A stretch of 64,000 nucleotides of DNA. Origin: Actinomycetes bacterium (GTDB lineage Bacteria; Actinomycetota; Actinomycetes; Mycobacteriales; Mycobacteriaceae). Of the stretch, positions 26,574-35,396 are shown one piece after another. The notes under the pieces are model-generated. The model worked only from the letters and a program-made list of their open reading frames with translations, had not been told where the DNA came from and made no database searches. The stretch covers positions 81,904 through 145,903 of the forward strand of contig JAEYMI010000076.1 in assembly GCA_023461275.1 (NCBI GenBank), read 5' to 3'. Numbering within the stretch: position 1 is the first letter of the stretch; each line of letters opens with the position of its first letter. The position numbers were made by a program, and so were the translations under genes.

Positions 26574-26921
26574 CTCCAGTGCTTGATAGCCGCCGATGAC
26601 GTCAGTGGCGCGGTGCAGTCCCAATTGCTGCAACGATGCCGCGGCAAGGCTGGACGTATAGCCCTGCGAACAGAGCACGATCCACCGCACGTCATGATCG
26701 ACGGCTTGTTCGACGCGGGCATCGCTCGCGGGATCGCAACGCCACTCCAGCACATTGCGTTCGATGATCAGCGCGTCGGGATGCTCACCTTCAGCGGCGC
26801 GCTGCGCGGCCGGGCGGATGTCGACCAAAACCGCCCCGGCGGCCAGTTCTCCGGCCACGTCGGCGGCGTCGATGCGGTCGAGGCCTTCGCGGGCGCGCAG
26901 CAGCAGGTCGTTGATGGTCAT
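26559..26921 (-). CDS. Single-domain rhodanese-like sulfurtransferase
   Basis: 120 residues from ATG 26921. It has the rhodanese fold signature: VLVDIRPAAQRAAEGEHPDALII in the first half and an active-site loop VLCSQGYTSSLAA with catalytic Cys. Such proteins transfer sulfane sulfur to thiol acceptors in the cytoplasm. It follows the cysteine dioxygenase gene on the same strand after 25 bases, so the two probably form a sulfur-metabolism operon. Confidence 0.85.
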   Translation of the reverse strand: MTINDLLLRAREGLDRIDAADVAGELAAGAVLVDIRPAAQRAAEGEHPDALIIERNVLEWRCDPASDARVEQAVDHDVRWIVLCSQGYTSSLAAASLQQLGLHRATDVIGGYQALESLDR

Positions 26922-26946
26922 CGGCACGTGTCCAGGGTAGGTCGTA

Positions 26947-27555
26947 CTACTCGGGTGCGTCGGTGAGTTCGGTGTGGGTGCGTCGCAGCCTTGTGGTGTC
27001 GGTGACCTCATAGAACGACATCGCGGTCAGGGGTGGGGAGTAGGCGTGCACGCTCAGCGTCGGTCCGGGTCCGACCGACGAGCTCAGCCGCTCCGACGGG
27101 ATCTGCGTCTGATGCACGCCGCGTTCAGGTGGCGCACTCGCGTGGTGCTGGACGTCGTGGACCCAGCCGAGCGGGAACGACGCCTGGTCACCCGCGGACA
27201 GCACACGCAGGGCCAGGTCGCTTCCGGTCCAGCGGTATTCCCGCAGGGCACCGGACAGCACCGTCAGCGCACCGAGGGAACCGGCGTGATCGTGCAGATC
27301 GGTGGACCGATCCGGCGTCCAGCTGATCAGCCAGAGGTCGAGATCGTCGTCGGATTCCAGCCGCGTTGACCATCGCTCCACCGGATCCCAGGTGGGCGGG
27401 AGCAGATGGTCGTAGCGGCCGTCGATGACGTCGGCAACGCCTTGATCGGTGATGCGCAGCAGGTCGGCGGGCCGCAGCCTGGTCGGCAGGTGGGCCGATC
27501 GACGGGAGGCGCCGGCCGGTTCGGTGCGGACGGGACGGTGGAGCGTGGAGGTCAT
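26947..27555 (-). CDS. Cysteine dioxygenase family protein
   Basis: 202 residues, the usual size for bacterial CDO-like cupins. The iron-binding HDHAGSLGA sequence (two His) lies in the first cupin motif, and GWVHDVQH provides the third His. This family oxidises cysteine (or a small thiol) to the sulfinic acid with O2 and non-haem iron. Pairing with a rhodanese suggests removal of excess cysteine sulfur. ATG 27555 is preceded by GGAGAG. Confidence 0.85.
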   Translation of the reverse strand: MTSTLHRPVRTEPAGASRRSAHLPTRLRPADLLRITDQGVADVIDGRYDHLLPPTWDPVERWSTRLESDDDLDLWLISWTPDRSTDLHDHAGSLGALTVLSGALREYRWTGSDLALRVLSAGDQASFPLGWVHDVQHHASAPPERGVHQTQIPSERLSSSVGPGPTLSVHAYSPPLTAMSFYEVTDTTRLRRTHTELTDAPE

Positions 27556-27962
27556 GAGGTCTCTCCGGGAAGGGGTCGTGTCAGGGCAGGCGGAGGCCCG
27601 ATGGCGGGCGGCTCAGCCCGGACAGTGACGGGGGTCCCGCGGATACGACTGCGTGCTCACACGACGACCATCGGTCATCTGCGTGGTGAGGGGAAGAATT
27701 GTCGGCACGGTGATCATAAAGATGTGACTCAGGTAACTCATATGCCTGATGCCACGGGGCCGATTGTGATTCGGGGCTACCCACAGCGGATACTGTTGGA
27801 TGCGGATACGTGCGCGTGCGATCGTCGACGGTCGCGGCGCCGCGAGGTTCGCATTCGCGGAGCGTCCAGCCCACGCCCCGCGGCGGACAACCGAGCCGGG
27901 TCAGCCGAGGTGTCCGGGTCGGAGCCAGTTGCCCTGAGTGTGCGCGTAGTAAGGAGTGTGTG
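27556..27962. other. Divergent intergenic region, candidate promoters
   Basis: 407 bases between the cysteine dioxygenase (minus) and ferredoxin (plus) genes. The stretch 27690-27750 is AT-richer and includes ATCATA at 27713-27718, which on the minus strand reads TATGAT and could be a -10 box for the dioxygenase operon, giving a leader of about 150 bases. Just before the ferredoxin there is an AAGGAG site. No gene is supported here. Confidence 0.35.
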
Positions 27963-28289
27963 GTGACGTACATCATCGCGGAGCCCTGTGTCGATGTCAT
28001 GGACCGGGCCTGCGTCGAAGAGTGCCCTGTTGACTGCATCTACGAAGGCGGGCGGATGCTCTACATCCAGCCCGACGAATGTGTCGACTGCGGCGCCTGT
28101 GAGCCGGTCTGCCCGGTCGAGGCGATCTTCTACGAAGATGATATTCCCGACGAGTGGGAACCGTATGTCAGCGCCAACGCCGACTTCTTCGACGATCTCG
28201 GGTCGCCGGGCGGTGCCGCCAAGACCGGCAAGGTCGACGCCGACGCCGCGTTCGTCAAGGCGCTTCCGCCCATGAATCAAGAAGACTGA
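27963..28289 (+). CDS. fdxA: 7Fe ferredoxin (FdxC-like)
   Basis: 108 residues from GTG 27963, six bases after AAGGAG. Cys 9, 17 and 21 plus Cys 50 fit the 3Fe-4S site, and Cys 25 with CVDCGAC (40, 43, 46) fits the 4Fe-4S site, as in actinobacterial seven-iron ferredoxins. It shuttles electrons to oxidoreductases, including P450s or radical-SAM enzymes. It is followed after 13 bases by dapC, the same pair as Rv1177-Rv1178. Confidence 0.93.
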   Translation: MTYIIAEPCVDVMDRACVEECPVDCIYEGGRMLYIQPDECVDCGACEPVCPVEAIFYEDDIPDEWEPYVSANADFFDDLGSPGGAAKTGKVDADAAFVKALPPMNQED

Positions 28290-28302
28290 TCGCCTCGTCG
28301 AC

Positions 28303-29412
28303 GTGAACACACCTCGACGTCGGGTCAGCGCGGCGCTGCCGGATTTCCCGTGGGACACCATCGCCGACGCCAAAGCGCGTGCAGCGCAGCATCCCGACGG
28401 CATCGTCGATCTCTCGGTGGGGACGCCGGTGGATCCGGTCGATCCGCTGATCCGTGCCGCGCTGGCCGACGCCTCTGACTTCCCCGGTTACCCGACCACC
28501 ATCGGCACGACTGCGCTGCGGAGGTCGGCTGCTGCTGCACTGACCCGCCGTTACGGTGCAACCGGAGTCGACGAGTCGTCGATCCTGCCGGTGATCGGCA
28601 CCAAGGAGGCCATCGCCGGTCTGTCGTCGATGCTCGGTGTCGGTGGGGGTCACACCGTGGTGATCCCTGAGATCGCCTATCCCACTTACGAGGTGAGTGC
28701 GCTGCTGGCCGGCGCGACGCCGTTGCGAGCCGATTCCACCATTGCGATGGGACCGGCGTCACCGGCGTTGGTTTTCCTGAACTCGCCGTCGAACCCGACC
28801 GGCAAGGTGCTCGGCGTCGACCATCTGCGCAAGGTGGTCTCCTGGGCTCGCGAGCGAGGCGCGATCGTCGTCTCCGACGAGTGCTATCTCGGATTGACGT
28901 GGGATGCCGAGGCGTTCTCCATCCTCGATCCGCGCGTCAGCGACGGCGACCACACCGGACTCATCGCGGTGCACTCGCTGTCGAAGGTGTCCAATCTGGC
29001 CTCGTACCGGGCCGGCTTCCTGGCCGGTGACCGCGATCTGATCGCCGAGTTGCTCGCGGTCCGCAAGCACGCGGGACTCATTGTGCCGTACCCGATTCAG
29101 GCGGCAATGGTCGCCGCCCTCGACGACGACACCCACGTCGAGAGCCAGCGAGAGCGCTACCGCGCGCGACGCACCACGCTGCTTGCAGCGGTGACCGCTG
29201 CGGGATTCCGGGTCGATGACTCCGAGGCGGGCCTCTATCTATGGGCCACTCGCGATGAGAACGCCCGCGTCACTCTCGACTGGCTGGCCGAACGCGGCAT
29301 CCTGGCCGCTCCCGGTGACTTCTACGGTCCCCGCGGCACTCAGCACGTACGGATGGCGTTGACCGCCACCGACGAACGTATCGCGGCGGCGTTCGCGCGA
29401 TTGGTCGTCTGA
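28303..29412 (+). CDS. dapC: Succinyldiaminopimelate transaminase DapC
   Basis: 369 residues. It is a fold-type I PLP aminotransferase: FLNSPSNPTGKVL, SDECYLGLTW and the PLP lysine in SLSKVSNLASYRAGF. The sequence and place after fdxC match the actinobacterial DapC that forms N-succinyl-diaminopimelate on the lysine/peptidoglycan route. dapD and dapE lie further along this window, so three steps of the succinylase branch are clustered. GTG start, probably co-transcribed with the ferredoxin. Confidence 0.88.
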   Translation: MNTPRRRVSAALPDFPWDTIADAKARAAQHPDGIVDLSVGTPVDPVDPLIRAALADASDFPGYPTTIGTTALRRSAAAALTRRYGATGVDESSILPVIGTKEAIAGLSSMLGVGGGHTVVIPEIAYPTYEVSALLAGATPLRADSTIAMGPASPALVFLNSPSNPTGKVLGVDHLRKVVSWARERGAIVVSDECYLGLTWDAEAFSILDPRVSDGDHTGLIAVHSLSKVSNLASYRAGFLAGDRDLIAELLAVRKHAGLIVPYPIQAAMVAALDDDTHVESQRERYRARRTTLLAAVTAAGFRVDDSEAGLYLWATRDENARVTLDWLAERGILAAPGDFYGPRGTQHVRMALTATDERIAAAFARLVV

Positions 29413-29436
29413 CGCAGCTGGGTGATCGCGCGGGTG

Positions 29437-30097
29437 TCAGATCCGACGTCGGCGCTCGTCCTCGGCGACGACATCGACGCACGCGATGAAGACCATTCGG
29501 GCATGAAGTTCGGAACAGGGCGGTGAAATCGACGCTGTCACCGTCTATTTCGCGTGCCATGAACAAGCCATCGGCTCCGGCGATCGCGTAGGTGGCAATC
29601 AGATGCACGCTCTCCTCGGATAGTTCCGGCCCCGCATCACGGACGAGGATCGCGAACTGACTGCGTGCCTGTTCGCGGCTCGTCAGGTAGATCTCGCGCC
29701 CGAGCGGTGGATTCTCTGACTTCTGGAGCGCCAGTTTGAGACCCAGGCGCAAGAAATCCGGGCTTCGGACAAGTGCGCTGGCGACGTGTCGCCCGATCTC
29801 CTGTGCACGTGCCCGTGCGTCGGATCGGGGTAGGTCGAGAATGGTCAGCCACCGTTCCCAGCTGCGTTCGATGACTGCTGCGATGAGGTCGTCTTTGTCG
29901 GCGAACTGCCAATAGATCGAGGTCGGCGGCAGACCGGAGCGCTTGCTGACCAATGCGATTGTTGTTCCGTCGTAACCGAGTTCGGATGCCACCTCGGTCG
30001 CGGCGTCGAGGATTCGCTCGCGTGAGTTTCCGGTTGCGCGGCGCCGCGGGCGGCGCGGCGGGTCCGCGCGTCCGGCGTGCTTGCCCGGCTGCGTCAT
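29437..30097 (-). pseudogene. TetR family regulator with a 3' frameshift
   Basis: The N-terminal 190 residues are a normal TetR protein (HTH around TTIALVSKRSGLPPTSIYWQFADKDDLIAAV). Near 29512-29518 the frame is lost: the open frame continues into an Arg-rich tail that is the antisense of dapC. The other frame from the same point reads ELHARMVFIACVDVVAED and stops at 29437, a typical TetR C-terminal helix. A one-base change in the CTGTTCCGAAC region explains it. This may be a real mutation or a base-calling error; the DNA-binding and most of the ligand domain stay intact. The start is taken as ATG 30097. Confidence 0.7.
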
Positions 30098-30167
30098 CGT
30101 GCTGGTCACCTCACTGCTCGTCGTCAATGGCGACTGTAGCAATCCGACCATTTCCTGTATGCACTGC

Positions 30168-30180
30168 TACAGAATCTGTA
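30168..30180. promoter_or_regulatory. TetR-type operator palindrome
   Basis: TACAGAATCTGTA is a perfect 6-1-6 palindrome between the divergent TetR and sulfatase genes; a further CTACAGAG half-site follows at about 30188. Position and symmetry fit the operator of the neighbouring regulator. Confidence 0.6.
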
Positions 30181-30249
30181 CGATCCACTACAGAGACTTC
30201 GTCCTGATGTAGCGCGGCGCTGGCCGATCCGATCCGAAAGGTCGTCACC

Positions 30250-31920
30250 ATGCTCGCTTCGACGCCACATCCCCGACGCATGCCCCCAGCCGGCGACCGA
30301 CACAACATCGTGTTCGTCTTCACCGATCAGGAGCGCCATTTCGACCAGTGGCCGCACGGATTCTCGCTACCCGGTCGGGAACGGATGGTGGGCGAAGGCG
30401 TGTCCTTCGAGCGCCACTACGCGTCGGCGACGATGTGTACCAGCTCGCGAGCGGTGATGGTCACCGGATTGCAGACCGCGGACAACAAGATGTTCGACAA
30501 CACCGACCTTCCGTTCGTCGCGCCGATGAGCTACGACCTCCCGACCATCGGCGACATGTTGCGTTCGGGCGGCTATTACACCGCCTATAAGGGCAAATGG
30601 CATCTCAACGCGGACTTCGACGTCCCCGTTCCCAACCACCTGTTCATCGAGGAGATGAACGATTACGGCTTCTCCGACTTCGTCTGGCCCGGCGACGTCG
30701 TCGCTGGAACGCTCGGCGGATACAACTTCGACAATGTCATCGGCGGCACGGCGGTGTCGTGGCTGCGCAACAAGGGACGACCACTCGCCGACGATCGGCA
30801 ACCGTGGGCGCTGTTCGTGTCCTTGGTCAACCCGCACGACATCATGTACTTCGATACCGACCTACCGGGAGAACCCGTCCAGGACACCGGGGGATTGCTG
30901 TTCAAGGCGGCGCCGGCGCCGGCCAATGCGCTCTATGACGCCACCTGGGATGCCGCGCTGCCGACGAGTCTCACCCAACCGTTCGACGAGGTCGGCAGAC
31001 CGTCGGCGCATGGTGAGTTCGATCGGGCCTGGGGTTACGCGCTGGGTCGCATTCCGGCCGAAGAGGAGCGCTGGCAACGCTTTTCGGACTTCTACCTGAA
31101 CAGCATCCGTAGTGTTGATCGGCAGTTGGACGTGATCCTGGCCGAGCTGGACAACCTGGGTCTGACCGACAACACCATCGTGGTGTTCACCTCCGACCAC
31201 GGCGAGATGGGCGGAGCGCACGGTCTGCGCGGAAAGGGTCCATTCGCCTACGACGAGGGCATCCACCTGCCGATGCATGTCCGTCATCCGGACATCGCCG
31301 GAGGGCAGCAACTGAACGCACTCACAAGCCACATCGACCTGGTGCCCAGCCTGCTGTCGATGGCCGGTGTTTCCCCTTCTGATGCAGGCGAATTCGCCGG
31401 CCGCGACCTGCCGGGTGTGGACTTCTCCGATGCGCTGTCCGATCCGTCTGCGGCACAGCTGCATTCGGTCCGGGATTCGTTGCTGTTCACTTACAGTGGC
31501 ATCGCAACCAACGATGCCGACACCATCGGCTTCGTCGCCTCGGTGAAAGCGCAAGGCGGAAATCCGTTGAGCGCCATGGCCGACGCCGGTCGCACACCGG
31601 ATTTGTCCAAGCGTGGAAGTCTGCGGACGGTATTCGACGGCCGCCACAAGTTCACCCGGTACTTCGCGCCGACCCAGCGAAATGCCCCGGTGACGGTCGA
31701 TGACCTGTATCGATTCAACGACGTCGAGCTTTACGACCTGCAGAACGATCCGGGTGAGATGACCAATCTGGCCGCCGTTCCGGGTGTGAACGACGACCTG
31801 GTGATGGCAATGAGCGACAAACTCGAGGCCGTCATCCGTCGCGAAATCGGCGTCGACGACGGGCGTGAGATGCCCCACCTGCCGTCGGTGGAATGGCATC
31901 TGGAGATGATCGACCTATAG
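30250..31920 (+). CDS. Sulfatase-family hydrolase with variant active-site motif
   Basis: 556 residues. It has an alkaline-phosphatase-like fold: metal site NIVFVFTDQE, the nucleophile region ATMCTSSRAVMVTG, GKWHL, and the second metal site VFTSDHGEMGG. Sulfatases mature a Cys or Ser in C/S-X-P-X-R to formylglycine; here the motif is CTSSR, with Ser in place of Pro. It could still be a formylglycine enzyme or a phosphonate/phosphodiester hydrolase relative. No signal peptide is seen, so a cytoplasmic role is likely. It is controlled by the divergent TetR gene if the palindrome at 30168 is its operator. Confidence 0.85.
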   Translation: MLASTPHPRRMPPAGDRHNIVFVFTDQERHFDQWPHGFSLPGRERMVGEGVSFERHYASATMCTSSRAVMVTGLQTADNKMFDNTDLPFVAPMSYDLPTIGDMLRSGGYYTAYKGKWHLNADFDVPVPNHLFIEEMNDYGFSDFVWPGDVVAGTLGGYNFDNVIGGTAVSWLRNKGRPLADDRQPWALFVSLVNPHDIMYFDTDLPGEPVQDTGGLLFKAAPAPANALYDATWDAALPTSLTQPFDEVGRPSAHGEFDRAWGYALGRIPAEEERWQRFSDFYLNSIRSVDRQLDVILAELDNLGLTDNTIVVFTSDHGEMGGAHGLRGKGPFAYDEGIHLPMHVRHPDIAGGQQLNALTSHIDLVPSLLSMAGVSPSDAGEFAGRDLPGVDFSDALSDPSAAQLHSVRDSLLFTYSGIATNDADTIGFVASVKAQGGNPLSAMADAGRTPDLSKRGSLRTVFDGRHKFTRYFAPTQRNAPVTVDDLYRFNDVELYDLQNDPGEMTNLAAVPGVNDDLVMAMSDKLEAVIRREIGVDDGREMPHLPSVEWHLEMIDL

Positions 31921-31940
31921 CGGCCGCCATCGCGTGCGCG

Positions 31941-32909
31941 TCAGTCGTTCTTGTGCAGTGCCTCATTGAGGGCGATGCCGTCACCCTTCCACGGGCGGAC
32001 CTCGACCGCGCCGGTGAGGCTGTTGCGGCGGAACAGCAGATTCGACTGCCCGGCAAGGTCGCGCGCCTTGATCGTCGCGCCGTCGGGTCCGCTCACCTTG
32101 GTGCCGGCAGTCACGTAGAGCCCCGCTTCGATGACGCAGTCGTCGCCGAGCGGGATACCGCATCCGGAGTTCGCGCCGAGCAGGCATCGCTTGCCGAGGC
32201 TGATGATCTCCTTGCCACCGCCGGACAGAGTGCCCATCGTCGACGCACCGCCGCCCACGTCGGAACCGTCACCGACGACGACGCCGGCCGAGATGCGGCC
32301 TTCCACCATCGACGAGCCGAGGGTACCGGCGTTGAAGTTCACGAAGCCCTCGTGCATCACGGTGGTTCCGGGGGCCAGGTGTGCGCCGAGCCGGACGCGG
32401 TCGGCATCGCCGATGCGCACCCCGCCGGGCAGCACGTAGTCGACCATGCGGGGGAACTTGTCGACGCTGTAGACGGTCACGTGCCCGCGACGGCGCAGCC
32501 CGCCGCGCACCGTCTCGAAGTCGTCGATGGCACACGGACCGTGGTTGGTCCACACCACGTTCGTCAACAGGCCGAACTGTCCATCCAGCGACACCTCGTG
32601 CGGCTTGACCAGCCGGTGCGACAGCAGATGCAGCCGCAGGTAAACGTCGTAGGCGTCGGCGGGAGCCTCGGAGAGATTGGCGATGGAGGTCTTCACCGCG
32701 ACGGTCTTGACCCGGCGCACCTCGTCGACAGCGACCAGATCCCGCAGCTCGGCCGGGGTGTCCTCAATGGAGAGTTCGACGGTCTCGGTGGTGTCGACCA
32801 CGCCGAGCGTGGGGCTGGGGAACCAGGTGTCCAGGACGACGCCGGGATCGGCCGACCCCCCGTTGGTCACCGTTGCGATACCGATTGCGGAAGCACCATT
32901 CGTCGTCAC
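31941..32909 (-). CDS. dapD: Tetrahydrodipicolinate N-succinyltransferase DapD
   Basis: 322 residues from GTG 32909. It shows the left-handed beta-helix hexapeptide pattern in the C-terminal half (VRIGDADRVRLGAHLAPGTTVMHEGFVNFNAGT and GAN-SGCGIPLGDDCVIEAGLYV). Length and sequence correspond to the actinobacterial DapD (Rv1201c). The enzyme transfers succinate from succinyl-CoA to tetrahydrodipicolinate in diaminopimelate synthesis. In M. tuberculosis it is divergent from dapE; here an AraC gene, a VOC gene and a dehydrogenase lie between them. Confidence 0.92.
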   Translation of the reverse strand: MTTNGASAIGIATVTNGGSADPGVVLDTWFPSPTLGVVDTTETVELSIEDTPAELRDLVAVDEVRRVKTVAVKTSIANLSEAPADAYDVYLRLHLLSHRLVKPHEVSLDGQFGLLTNVVWTNHGPCAIDDFETVRGGLRRRGHVTVYSVDKFPRMVDYVLPGGVRIGDADRVRLGAHLAPGTTVMHEGFVNFNAGTLGSSMVEGRISAGVVVGDGSDVGGGASTMGTLSGGGKEIISLGKRCLLGANSGCGIPLGDDCVIEAGLYVTAGTKVSGPDGATIKARDLAGQSNLLFRRNSLTGAVEVRPWKGDGIALNEALHKND

Positions 32910-32940
32910 AAGCGGACAGCTTACTTGCGATACTCGGACG

Positions 32941-33669
32941 GTGACCTCACCCGGTCGGGTGCCGGACGACTCTGGACCCGTGTCTGTCTACCGTGAGCGC
33001 CGTTGCGACGGGCTGTCGGCGACGATCTGGGCCGCCGATCATCCGGTGGGACCATCCACGGTGCTGCCCGACGGGTGCATGGATCTGTTGTGGACCGGCG
33101 ACGAATTGTTGGTCTCCGGTCCCGACACCGAACCGTTCGACTACGTCAGCAGCGGCGGGCGGATGGTGGGTGTCCGCTTCGATCCCGGTGTTGCACCGAC
33201 GGTATTCGACTGTGCCGCAGAAGATTTGCGAGACAGCAGGGTGGCTTTCGATAACCTCGTATCGACTACGGTCGCGGGCCGCTGGCTCGACGAGGTCGCG
33301 GCCGCCCGGATGCCAGGCGAGGCGATGGTCGGTCTACTCGTTGCGCGATCCCGGTCGCTGGAGTTGCCGTCGTGGACTGCGGTACTCGTCGCCTCGCTAC
33401 TCGATGGCGAGCAGGTGGCCGATTGCGCCCGCGAACTCGCGTTGACCGAGCGGACGCTGCACCGGCGATCGCTGCGGCATTTCGGCTACGGACCCAAAAC
33501 CCTGCAGCGCATCCTGCGGATGCAGGCCGCCCGCGGACGACTCGCCGCGGGCGGGCAGGCGGGCGACGTCGTCGAGCGCTGTGGGTACGCCGACTACGCG
33601 CATATGTATCGCGACTTCGTCGAACTCACGGGCCGCGGCCCGTTGACGTTCATGCCACCGGGCGACTGA
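32941..33669 (+). CDS. AraC family transcriptional regulator
   Basis: 242 residues from GTG 32941. The N-terminal half matches the DUF6597-type sensor region (VLPDGCMDLLWTGDELLVSGPD); the C-terminal AraC HTH reads VADCARELALTERTLHRRSLRHFGYGPKTLQRILR followed by VERCGYADYAHMYRDFVELTGRGP. It is divergent from dapD with 31 bases between starts. The target is unknown; the VOC gene downstream converges on it. Confidence 0.82.
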   Translation: MTSPGRVPDDSGPVSVYRERRCDGLSATIWAADHPVGPSTVLPDGCMDLLWTGDELLVSGPDTEPFDYVSSGGRMVGVRFDPGVAPTVFDCAAEDLRDSRVAFDNLVSTTVAGRWLDEVAAARMPGEAMVGLLVARSRSLELPSWTAVLVASLLDGEQVADCARELALTERTLHRRSLRHFGYGPKTLQRILRMQAARGRLAAGGQAGDVVERCGYADYAHMYRDFVELTGRGPLTFMPPGD

Positions 33670-33675
33670 TCCGGG

Positions 33676-34101
33676 TCAGTTCGGCGTGGTGTCCGGGCCG
33701 GTGGGGCAGTAGAAGTCGACGGAGTTGTCGTCGGGGTCGAGGACTACGGCGTAGCGCTGGCCCCACACGGCGTCGAAGGGTTCGAGGTGTGATCGATAGC
33801 CGGCACGCACCAGCGCGTCGTGCGTGGCATCCACTGATTCCGTTGTGGGGCACTCGAAAGCAAGTGCCATCCGCTGTCCGCCGGTGGGAACAGTCCAACC
33901 GGGACTGAAAGATTCGACGACGGCGTGGGTGTCGAACATGATCTTCATCGCGCCCACCGACGTCTCGGCATGCGGTGCGTCAGCGCTGCCCTCGGCGAAC
34001 TCGAGTCCGCACAGTGAATAGAAATCGATGGCGGCCGCCATGTCGGCGACGACGATGGACAGTGCATTGAGGACTGGTGCCGGGGCGGGGGTTTCGGTCA
34101 T
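33676..34101 (-). CDS. VOC family protein
   Basis: 141 residues from ATG 34101. It has a single glyoxalase-like domain: LSIVVADMAAAIDFYSLCGLEF at the start and VVLDPDDNSVDFYCP at the end. Metal-binding and substrate roles cannot be assigned. It ends 6 bases from the convergent AraC gene. Regulator and VOC protein also sit together at 25.2-26.6 kb, an arrangement seen twice in this window. Confidence 0.78.
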   Translation of the reverse strand: MTETPAPAPVLNALSIVVADMAAAIDFYSLCGLEFAEGSADAPHAETSVGAMKIMFDTHAVVESFSPGWTVPTGGQRMALAFECPTTESVDATHDALVRAGYRSHLEPFDAVWGQRYAVVLDPDDNSVDFYCPTGPDTTPN

Positions 34102-34310
34102 GGACGCCAACCTACGGGCCGGTGTGGCCTCGTGTCTTGAACGTTTCAGACACACGTCGGCTGGCCCGGCCCCGGTTCTTCCGCGTCGAGTTCGATCGTC
34201 CGCGTCCTGCTGGTGCCGGACCGCCGAGTTCGACGCGGACGAACCAACTACCTAACGACCGCTCGGCCCCACCTGTCCGACGTCGCTCCTTCGCCACCTG
34301 GGTGTCGACG

Positions 34311-35342
34311 TCAGGGTCGCAGTAACGCCTTGATCGCTCGCCGTTCATCCATCGCCGCATATCCCTCGGCGACCTGATCGAGAGGTAGGACCAGGTCGAA
34401 GACCTTGCCGGGCTCCACTTTTCGATCCAGGATCGATCCGATGAGCTCGGGCAGGAATCGACGTACCGGCGCCGGCCCGCCATGCAGGTGGATCAGCGAG
34501 TAGAAGAGTTTGTCGCCGGGCAGCTCCACGCCGTGCGAAACGCCGACATATCCGAGGTAGCCGCCCGGACGCGTCGAACCGACCGCTTGCATCATCGACT
34601 CCTGCGTGCCGACCGCCTCGATCACCGACGACGCGCCGAGCCCTTCGGTGAGATCCTTGACCGCGGCGATGCCGTCGTCGCCGCGGTCGGTGACGATGTC
34701 GGTGGCTCCGAAGTCCAGCGCCATCTTCTGGCGTGACTCATGCCGGCTCATCGCGATGATGCGCTCGGCGCCCATCTCCCTGGCAGCCAGCACAGCGAGC
34801 AACCCGACGGCGCCGTCGCCGATCACCGCCACCGTCGAGCCGGGCTGTACGTTCGCGGCCAGTGCCCCGAACCAGCCGGTGCCGAACACGTCGGACGCGG
34901 CCAGCAGATGCGGGATCAGGTCATCGTCGGGCATGTTCGTCTCGGTGGCGCCCGGTACCGCGACCAACGTGCCGTCAGCCCACGGCACGCGGAGGAACTC
35001 GGCTTGGGCGCCGGGGATCGGCCGACGCTGCGGGCAGCCGGTCTGGTACCCCGATGTGCAGGTCTCGCAGGTGTTGTCCGAGGCGAAGAACGACCCGACG
35101 ACGAGCTGGCCGCGCGTCACCGACATCACCGCGGAACCCGTCTCGACCACTACGCCGACATACTCGTGACCCATCGGGACCGGCCGCGGGATGGCGTTGA
35201 TACCGCGGTAGGTCCACAGATCCGACCCGCACACGCAGGCCGCGACGATCCGGATGATCGCATCGGTCGGTTCCTCGATGACCGGGTCGTCGCGATGCTC
35301 GTAACGCGCGTCGAACGGGGCGTGAATCACTGTTCCGTACAT
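34311..35342 (-). CDS. Zinc-dependent alcohol dehydrogenase family protein
   Basis: 343 residues from ATG 35342. Medium-chain dehydrogenase: catalytic zinc ligands in CVCGSDLW and GHEYVGVV, a structural-zinc-type Cys loop (CETCTSGYQTGC), and the NAD(P) motif VIGDGAVGLLAV. The opening MYGTVIHAPFDARYEHR is typical of actinobacterial Zn-ADH proteins. The substrate is unknown. A much longer open frame runs upstream antisense to dapE and the LOG gene; it is a composition artefact. The gene is divergent from dapE with 54 bases between starts. Confidence 0.88.
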   Translation of the reverse strand: MYGTVIHAPFDARYEHRDDPVIEEPTDAIIRIVAACVCGSDLWTYRGINAIPRPVPMGHEYVGVVVETGSAVMSVTRGQLVVGSFFASDNTCETCTSGYQTGCPQRRPIPGAQAEFLRVPWADGTLVAVPGATETNMPDDDLIPHLLAASDVFGTGWFGALAANVQPGSTVAVIGDGAVGLLAVLAAREMGAERIIAMSRHESRQKMALDFGATDIVTDRGDDGIAAVKDLTEGLGASSVIEAVGTQESMMQAVGSTRPGGYLGYVGVSHGVELPGDKLFYSLIHLHGGPAPVRRFLPELIGSILDRKVEPGKVFDLVLPLDQVAEGYAAMDERRAIKALLRP

Positions 35343-35396
35343 GGACTCATTGTGCCCATCGACGGCCGGACGCGCCGCAATCGCTACCGTGGGTGG

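Noticed and set aside
27556..27720. Leader peptide or riboswitch before the cysteine dioxygenase gene
   Set aside because: A 34-codon frame starting at the TATGAT region has a single Cys and no ribosome site, and no known aptamer pattern was seen.
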